A stretch of 64,000 bases of DNA from Bacteroidota bacterium (GTDB lineage Bacteria; Bacteroidota; Ignavibacteria; UBA10030; UBA6906), in assembly GCA_030835135.1 (NCBI GenBank), contig JAUQWO010000079.1:1-64000 (forward strand), written 5' to 3'. The translations under genes were made by a program, and so were the position numbers. Shown here in pieces: positions 58,422-64,000 of this stretch. Below the pieces are notes generated by a model. That model was not told the DNA's origin and searched no databases. It saw only the letters and a list, made by a program, of their open reading frames with translations. The first letter of the stretch is position 1, and every line of letters begins with the position of its first letter.

Positions 58422-60944
58422 TTACAGCTCGTCGAGCGACAGCGTTTCCCTGCCACTCTGCCAGATCGCCCAGGCGATGGCCACGATGCAGACCACGACC
58501 ACGAGGATCCCGGTCCCGACAACACCACTGACCGATGGGCTGATGACATTGTACTGCAAAACGAGTCCAAGTGCAAGAAGGCTGACCATGTTCATCACCT
58601 TGATGAGCGGGTTGATGGCCGGGCCTGCCGTGTCCTTGAGCGGATCGCCGACCGTATCGCCGGTGATCGCGGCCTTGTGTGCATCGGAGCCCTTGCCACC
58701 GTAGATACCGTCCTCGATCATCTTCTTGGCGTTGTCCCATGCGCCGCCGGCGTTGGACATGAACACGGCCAGCAGCTGGCCAACGAGGATCATGCCTGCG
58801 AGGAAGCCGCCCAGGGCATACGGCCCGAGGAGGAATCCCACCATCAGCGGTGTCATGATCGCAAGGATGGCCGGACCGATGAGCTCTTTCTGGGCCGTCG
58901 CCGTGCAGATGTTGACGACGCGTCCGTAGTCCGGTTCCTTCGTGCCCGCCCAGATCTCCGGATCACGGAACTGGATACGGCATTCCTTGACGATGAAGTA
59001 GGCAGCGCGTCCGACGGCACGGATGAGCATGCCGCTGAACAGGAACGGCACGGAGCCGCCAATGAGCATGCCGATGAACACATTCGGATCGGCGAACGTC
59101 AGCCGGCCGGCATGTTCCGCATACTGTGCCAGCGTCATCAGATGGATATTCTCTTCGCTGCCGACTGCGATCACGGCGATGAAGCTGGAGAACAGGGAGA
59201 CCGCGGCGATGACGGCAGAGCCGATGGCGATACCCTTGGTCTCTGCTTTCGTCGTGTTGCCGACGGCATCCAGATCTGCGAGGATCTGGCGGGCGCGATG
59301 ATAGTTGCCCGGTTTTTCCTGCTCCATCTCGTGCGGATCGTATCCCATTTCGCCGATGCCGTTGGCATTGTCGGCCACCGGACCAAAGACGTCCATGGAG
59401 ATCGTATTGCCGGTGAGGGTAAGCATGCCGATACCCGTCATGGCCACGCCGTAGGCGACGAACAAGGGCGGTGCGCCCGCATAGACCAGCACCGACAGGA
59501 GGATCGAGACCGCGATGACCAGCACCGCGGCGACGGCACTCTCATAGCCCAGCGCGAAACCCTGGATGATGTTCGTTGCATGGCCTGTCTGGCATGCCTT
59601 GGCAAGATCCTGGACAGGCTTGTGGCCGGTATGCGTGTAGTAGCTCGTGACCTTGTTCAGTGCGACCGCGAGGAACACACCGATGAGACAGGTCAGTGCC
59701 GGACGCAGATCGAGTCCCGGGAAGCCGAAATTCTGGAAGAAGCTCAACGCGGACGGATCCCCGCCCGGGAACCCGGCGAGAGCCGTGGGGTTGGTGGCAA
59801 GATAGGTTGCATCGAAGTTCAGGTAGAAGAACCCGAGGGCGAAGAACCCGATGACGCTGATGGCCGAACCGATCCAGAACCCACGATGCACGCTGCGCAG
59901 GGCGGTATCCGAACTATCGTTGGCTCCCGCCTTGACGGTATACGTGCTGATGATGGAGCCAAGCACGCCGATACCGCGGACGAGCAGAGGGAAGATCACG
60001 CCCTTATGTCCGAACGTCGCCATACCGAGGATCATGGCTGCGACGATCGTGACCTCGTACGATTCGAAGATATCCGATGCCATGCCGGCGCAATCGCCGA
60101 CATTGTCACCGACGTTGTCTGCGATCGTGGCGGCATTCCGCGGGTCATCTTCCGGAATGTCCTTCTCGATCTTACCCACGAGGTCAGCCCCCACGTCCGC
60201 CGCTTTCGTGTAGATACCGCCGCCGACACGCATGAAGAGCGCGATGAGGGTGCCGCCGAACCCGAAACCGAGCAGCGCTTCGTAGGCCGACTCACCGAAG
60301 ATGAGGAAGATCATCGTGCCGCCGAGGAGGCCGAGGCCATCCGTCAGCATGCCGGTGACCGTACCGGTCCGATAGCCGAGCTGCATCGCTTCGCCGTACG
60401 AACGCGTTGCGGCCGCGGCGACGCGCAGATTTCCCGTCGTGGCCAGACGCATACCCACGAAGCCGACGGTCCAGCTGAAGATCGCGCCAACGAGGAATGC
60501 CATCGCCCGGCCCCACCGGAAGGCTTCTTCACTGCCGGAATAGGTGAAGTACAGGAGTGCGGAGATGATGATGATGAGCGGTCCGATCTGCTTGAACTGA
60601 GCCGCGAGATATGCATTCGCGCCCTTGCGGACGGCGTTCGCGACGTCTTGCATCTTCTGCGTGCCCTTGTCCGCCGCCAGGACCTGGCGACTGAGGAGCA
60701 AAGCGTAGATGAGCCCACCGACCGCGATACCGAGAACGGCCAGGAGACTCACCACTTCCATCTCTGTGTACTTGGGGTTCCAGAAGAGTGAGAATGCGGA
60801 GAATGAGTGTGATCCGGTCTCAGACTGGATCACCGCCGAAGGCTGAATGAAGTAGGCACCGGCGAACGCGACGGCCATCAGAACGAGGAAGGCCGTTTTG
60901 GTCGAGCGACGCCTGAAGAATTGAGAAATCGATGATATCGTCAT
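58422..60944 (-). CDS. hppA: Membrane-bound proton-pumping pyrophosphatase
   Basis: Couples hydrolysis of pyrophosphate to proton transport across the inner membrane, saving energy from biosynthesis. It has about 16 membrane segments in 840 aa, longer than the usual 670-770 because of an N-terminal extension (first helix at about 20-37) and extra loop sequence. The catalytic core is intact: GGGIYTKAADVGADLVGKIE (241-260) and DDPRNAATIADNVGDNVGD (266-284). Lys566 in GNTTKAETKG occupies the position where Lys replaces the need for K+ (Ala in K+-dependent enzymes), so a K+-independent H+ pump is expected. It is downstream of the family member at 60981-61751 (36-base gap) and upstream of its relative at 57558. 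Confidence 0.95.
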   Translation of the reverse strand: MTISSISQFFRRRSTKTAFLVLMAVAFAGAYFIQPSAVIQSETGSHSFSAFSLFWNPKYTEMEVVSLLAVLGIAVGGLIYALLLSRQVLAADKGTQKMQDVANAVRKGANAYLAAQFKQIGPLIIIISALLYFTYSGSEEAFRWGRAMAFLVGAIFSWTVGFVGMRLATTGNLRVAAAATRSYGEAMQLGYRTGTVTGMLTDGLGLLGGTMIFLIFGESAYEALLGFGFGGTLIALFMRVGGGIYTKAADVGADLVGKIEKDIPEDDPRNAATIADNVGDNVGDCAGMASDIFESYEVTIVAAMILGMATFGHKGVIFPLLVRGIGVLGSIISTYTVKAGANDSSDTALRSVHRGFWIGSAISVIGFFALGFFYLNFDATYLATNPTALAGFPGGDPSALSFFQNFGFPGLDLRPALTCLIGVFLAVALNKVTSYYTHTGHKPVQDLAKACQTGHATNIIQGFALGYESAVAAVLVIAVSILLSVLVYAGAPPLFVAYGVAMTGIGMLTLTGNTISMDVFGPVADNANGIGEMGYDPHEMEQEKPGNYHRARQILADLDAVGNTTKAETKGIAIGSAVIAAVSLFSSFIAVIAVGSEENIHLMTLAQYAEHAGRLTFADPNVFIGMLIGGSVPFLFSGMLIRAVGRAAYFIVKECRIQFRDPEIWAGTKEPDYGRVVNICTATAQKELIGPAILAIMTPLMVGFLLGPYALGGFLAGMILVGQLLAVFMSNAGGAWDNAKKMIEDGIYGGKGSDAHKAAITGDTVGDPLKDTAGPAINPLIKVMNMVSLLALGLVLQYNVISPSVSGVVGTGILVVVVCIVAIAWAIWQSGRETLSLDEL

Positions 60945-60980
60945 AGGATCTCAGATGTCAGGTTCGTGTCAGATGGAAAG

Positions 60981-61751
60981 TCAGGAAAGGCTCTCGGAAG
61001 CGGAGCGCCACCACTTGGCATATTCCACTTCGAGAACGCGGCGTTCGGGGAACCGGAAGAACTTCACGCCCGTACGGTCGCCGAGATAGAAGCCGCGATT
61101 GATGGTCCGGAAGAAGCCGTGCAGCACCGGATTGCGTGAAACAGTCTTTGTCGTCTTGGTCAGCCCCTTCTCCACATCCTTCAAACAGTCGAGGATGTGC
61201 ATCGGGTCCGCGTACGGCAGGTATCCTGCAAGATGCCCGGCGTCGTCACGGTCGACAAGCAGATCCGCAAAGAAAATGCGCGGGATGTGGATCGGATTTG
61301 CGGGATCGGTGATGAACTTGCAGAAGTTCGAGGGATTGTGCGCAGAGGCGACGAGAGGGGAGAGCGGGCAGAGCTCCTGGAACAGGTGAGCATCGTGCTG
61401 CTTTTCCTCCTCCGGCTGCTGCGATTCGCTGAGATACATCACCCGCCCGTCAGCCGTCACGAGATACAGCTTGTCGAATGCACTCAGCGGGAGGTGCTCC
61501 AGCACCCGGTACACGCTGATGTACTTCGAGCGCTTCGGGCTGCCATCTTCATGCGGCGCACATCGCTTCTGAATGTCTGAAAGTTTGAAATAGTCGCTCT
61601 TCAGATCGGGGTTGACCTCGAAGAAGAGGACATTTCCTCTGGTGTGTTTCTGGGTTCCCAACGCCATGTAACGACCGAATTCGACGGGTTCCAGATGGGA
61701 GGCGACAAGCGCCTCGTACCGGTAACACAACATATAATAGTGGATATTCAT
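60981..61751 (-). CDS. Unrecognised protein, family member B beside the pyrophosphatase
   Basis: A 256-aa soluble protein related to the product of 57558-58346, roughly a quarter to a third identical by eye, with the shared blocks ALVASHLEP, KHTRGNVLF, YFK, PHEDGSPKRSK and LYLV. The N-terminal half is best conserved; the centre differs and is more acidic here. ATG 61751 is chosen because AGGAAG lies eight bases upstream and it aligns with the start of its relative; ATG 61775 lacks a ribosome site. It is the first gene of the hppA unit, with a promoter about 70 bases upstream. No enzymatic motif is recognised. Not a known pyrophosphatase subunit as far as I can tell. Confidence 0.8.
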   Translation of the reverse strand: MNIHYYMLCYRYEALVASHLEPVEFGRYMALGTQKHTRGNVLFFEVNPDLKSDYFKLSDIQKRCAPHEDGSPKRSKYISVYRVLEHLPLSAFDKLYLVTADGRVMYLSESQQPEEEKQHDAHLFQELCPLSPLVASAHNPSNFCKFITDPANPIHIPRIFFADLLVDRDDAGHLAGYLPYADPMHILDCLKDVEKGLTKTTKTVSRNPVLHGFFRTINRGFYLGDRTGVKFFRFPERRVLEVEYAKWWRSASESLS

Positions 61752-61822
61752 GGGAGTCACTTCCTGGTTGCTCATTCAATCAATCAATTCACCCACCGCC
61801 ACTTCCCGACCCTCCAATCAGA

Positions 61823-61852
61823 AATATACAAAAAAAACATGAGAATGCTCAA
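61823..61852 (-). promoter_or_regulatory. Promoter of the hppA unit
   Basis: Minus strand: TTGAGC (61852-61847), 18 bp containing a run of eight T, TATATT (61828-61823), about 70 bases before the start codon of family member B. A reasonable sigma-70 promoter; the T tract may add curvature. Confidence 0.6.
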
Positions 61853-62037
61853 CGTTACCGGTGAATGAAAGGACTTTTTTGAGGTTCTTTCTGCTGCCCG
61901 TACAGTTACGCGCCGCCGCATCGACCCCAATGCGCGTAGGATCGGCAGAAAAGCAGGAAGCCCTTCCAGATCGCAAATCATCCGGTCGGGCTTCTCTGAC
62001 TCAACGGCCACGGAGGGGCCCCCTGAGGGGCGGGCGA

Positions 62038-63192
62038 TCAGGCCGCCCTGGGCCTCCGCTTCCGCCGGGAGCCATACTCTCTGATGATCTCTTCGTACAT
62101 CCCGAGCATCTGCCGGATGATGTTCTGCCATGATTGTTGCTGCGCATGTGCGAGCGCCCCCTGCGCGAGGGATCGCCGGCGGGCCGGGTCGTTCAACACA
62201 CCGTCGATGGCCCGGCTCATCGATCCCGCGTCCCGGGGCTCACACAGGATCCCGGTCACCCCGTCCTCGATCACGCCGGCTGCTCCACCCTTGCGCGCAC
62301 AGACGGGGACGATCCCCGAGGCCATGGCTTCGAGAATAACGTTGCCAAATGTCTCTGTCGTGGAGGGAAACACGAACAGGTCGGCGGATGCATACGCCGC
62401 CGCGAGCGACGCTCCTGACAACTGTCCGAGAAAGACCGCGCCCGGCATCAGCGATTCGAGCTCATGGCGGATGGGTCCGTCGCCGGCAAGCACCAGCGAA
62501 ATGTCCGACCTCATCCCGCGCAGCTTTTCGTAGGTGGACACCAGCGTGCGGAGATCCTTTTCCCAGACGAGTCTTCCCGCATACAGGAGCACGTTGTGTC
62601 CGGCGGGAACGCCGTGCGCGCTTTTCCACCCCTCCGACCGGAATTCCGGCCGGAACGCCTCTGTGTCAACCCCGTGCGGGAGAAGTCGGAGCTTCCGGAA
62701 TCCGTGCGCGCTGAGCTCGTCCATGATCGGCTGAGAAGGGACCAGCAATCTCTCACAGCTGCCATAGAGACAACGGAGATATGTCCATCCAAATGGCTCG
62801 AGGAACCTGATGTTGTAATACTCCGCGTAGCTCGCGAAGTGCGTGTGATAGGTCGCCACGACCGGGATACGGTGTCGCCGGCCAAAGTGCACGGCGGCAT
62901 GACCGAGGCTGCAGGGACTATGGATGTGCAGCAGGTCCGGGCGGAAAGCAAGAACGTCCCGGCTGAAGAATCGTGGATCCGGCGATGCCATCCGGTAGTC
63001 ACGGTACAAGGGGAAACTGCACGAAGGGACGCCCACCAGGGGGATCTGAAGGGACCCCGGCGGAGGCAGCACGGGGGAGACGAACATGTGCTCGATCTGT
63101 GCTGCGCTGAGCGCTGCGGTCATGCGGTAGAGAACGCGGGTGACACCATCCTGGCCGGGCTGCAGACTTCCGGCGAAATAGGCGATACGCAT
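62038..63192 (-). CDS. Glycosyltransferase family 4
   Basis: Retaining GT-B fold glycosyltransferase, 384 aa, likely adding a hexose or mannose to a lipid or polysaccharide. The N-terminal Rossmann half begins MRIAYFAGSLQPGQDGVTRVLYRM, with the Gly-rich acceptor loop GQDGVTRV. The C-terminal half carries the GT4 donor-site motif ETFGNVILEAMASG (E-x7-E) and GVTGILCEP. ATG 63192 is preferred for its GGAGG ribosome site about five bases upstream and family-like N-terminus; the frame extends further without support. The sequence resembles GT4 enzymes making glycolipids such as glucosyl- or mannosyl-diacylglycerol, but the acceptor is not certain. It ends 286 bases downstream of the hppA promoter region. 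Confidence 0.9.
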   Translation of the reverse strand: MRIAYFAGSLQPGQDGVTRVLYRMTAALSAAQIEHMFVSPVLPPPGSLQIPLVGVPSCSFPLYRDYRMASPDPRFFSRDVLAFRPDLLHIHSPCSLGHAAVHFGRRHRIPVVATYHTHFASYAEYYNIRFLEPFGWTYLRCLYGSCERLLVPSQPIMDELSAHGFRKLRLLPHGVDTEAFRPEFRSEGWKSAHGVPAGHNVLLYAGRLVWEKDLRTLVSTYEKLRGMRSDISLVLAGDGPIRHELESLMPGAVFLGQLSGASLAAAYASADLFVFPSTTETFGNVILEAMASGIVPVCARKGGAAGVIEDGVTGILCEPRDAGSMSRAIDGVLNDPARRRSLAQGALAHAQQQSWQNIIRQMLGMYEEIIREYGSRRKRRPRAA

Positions 63193-63416
63193 AGGCCCTC
63201 CGATGTTCTTCTCTTTATATAAACGATGCGGAAGGTGCCATGGTTGCACGAACAGGCGCCCGATGTGATCCGGACCCGGGACCCGAGCCTCGCCGGCGGG
63301 GCCCAAATTGCTAATCCCGGCACGAATCGGTATCATACTCCATCCCTGGAAGGATCACCCCGAACGCATCGGTATCCGTGATCGACCTGCCCTCACCGAA
63401 CCGGAAGTCCACGCAC

Positions 63417-64000
63417 ATGAACCTGATATCCCGCTGCTCCGGCATTCTCATCCTGCTCATCATCCTATGCGTACCATCACTGGCGGCAGATGCTCCTCCC
63501 GATTCGCTTACGTGGTATGAGCCACCCACCCCGAGCATCGAGGGCCGTGGTTGGTCCGGGGTGAAGCGGACGTATGACCGCCTGCCGGCTCGCGCTGAAG
63601 AGTTGGTACGCAAGCAGGTCTGGGACCTCTCACGGCAGAGTGCCGGAATGAGCATTCAATTCCGGACCGACGCGCAGGAGATCCAGGTGCGATACTCGCT
63701 GTTGCGGCCGGCTCTCGCCAAGCCGCACATGGCGGCAACGGGTGTGAGCGGTGCGGACCTGTACATGCAGACCGGGGCAGGAGAGTGGCGCTGGGTGGGC
63801 ACGGTGATGCCGGAGGACAGGATCGTTCGAGCAGCGCTGATCAAGCAGATGGCGCCGGGGGTCAGGACGTTCCGGATGTACCTTCCTTTGTACAATGGCG
63901 TCGACTCTCTCGCGATCGGGATCCCGCATGGTTCCCGCTTCGAGCCGATCGCGGCCCGGGCGGGAAGACCGATCGTCATGTATGGGACCTCCATCATGCA
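63417..64000 (+). CDS. SGNH/GDSL hydrolase with N-terminal beta domain, truncated by the window edge
   Basis: The first 194 codons of an exported protein; the rest lies beyond the window. A signal peptide (ISRCSGILILLIILCVPSLA region) is followed by a beta-sandwich with SIEGRGWSGVKRTYDRLP, SIQFRTDAQEIQVRYSLL and FRMYLPLYNGV. The catalytic SGNH domain then begins, PIVMYGTSIM, with the nucleophile Ser inside GTSI. This two-domain layout is that of secreted carbohydrate esterases such as acetylxylan esterases of the CE2/CE3-like SGNH group. GGAAG is about nine bases before the ATG. It is divergent from the GT4 gene. Confidence 0.85.
   Translation, partial: MNLISRCSGILILLIILCVPSLAADAPPDSLTWYEPPTPSIEGRGWSGVKRTYDRLPARAEELVRKQVWDLSRQSAGMSIQFRTDAQEIQVRYSLLRPALAKPHMAATGVSGADLYMQTGAGEWRWVGTVMPEDRIVRAALIKQMAPGVRTFRMYLPLYNGVDSLAIGIPHGSRFEPIAARAGRPIVMYGTSIM

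Noticed and set aside
58389-60791. 800-codon open frame on the plus strand across hppA
   Set aside because: It is antisense to a clear pyrophosphatase, has an Asp/His/Arg/Glu-biased low-complexity translation and no ribosome site. It is a high-GC antisense shadow.

Overview
The window is a GC-rich bacterial chromosome segment with about 39 protein genes, one tRNA and almost no mobile DNA. Three large secreted glycoside hydrolases end in a C-terminal domain opening with a YPNPFNG motif, which is the look of type IX secretion sorting domains in the Bacteroidota/Ignavibacteriota (FCB) group. No SusC/SusD pair is present. Several promoters fit a plain sigma-70 pattern (TTGxxx, 17 bp, TATAxT) rather than the -33/-7 promoters of Bacteroidia. 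High GC, T9SS-type tags and sigma-70 promoters together suggest an Ignavibacteriota-like or related FCB lineage; this is an inference, not a phylogeny.

Layout. (1) 41-14913: seven co-directional glycoside hydrolases (GH3, GH16, GH9, GH3, a clan GH-A enzyme, GH5, GH3), a beta-glucan/cellulose degradation island. Endo-acting and multidomain members carry sorting tags. The GH16 is a lipoprotein and the other enzymes carry only a signal peptide, which suggests surface cleavage followed by periplasmic finishing to glucose. (2) 15034-21384: a small lipoprotein, then a phosphate operon (porin, pstS, pstC, pstA, pstB, phoU) preceded by four direct repeats spaced exactly 11 bp, a likely Pho box. (3) 21661-27985: a TetR-TolC-MFP-RND efflux operon with palindromes in its promoter. 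(4) 28205-29986: a sodium:solute symporter, then a terminator and tRNA-Ser(UGA). (5) 30746-34520: poorly characterised genes, namely a glycine-zipper/PLAT-domain protein, a calcineurin-like phosphoesterase and a small lipoprotein. (6) 34709-37501: two sodium symporters (AGCS and NSS families). (7) 37880-56736: a second saccharolytic region with a secreted protein of unknown role, three uroporphyrinogen-decarboxylase/MtaA-like proteins, GH2, a glycosidase-like lipoprotein, an MFS sugar porter, GH29 fucosidase, C69 dipeptidase, a RhaT-like symporter and an SGNH hydrolase. It looks suited to deoxy-sugar-containing or otherwise decorated glycans. (8) 56912-64000: a TlpA-like thioredoxin, a membrane pyrophosphatase flanked on both sides by two members of one unrecognised protein family, a GT4 glycosyltransferase, and the 5' part of another SGNH hydrolase.

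The best candidates for something undescribed are: the paired family around the pyrophosphatase; the PLAT/glycine-zipper protein with its phosphoesterase partner; and the three URO-D-like proteins with graded loss of zinc ligands inside a sugar-catabolism locus. No CRISPR array, prophage, integrase or transposase was seen. Functions are read from motifs by eye, without database searches.
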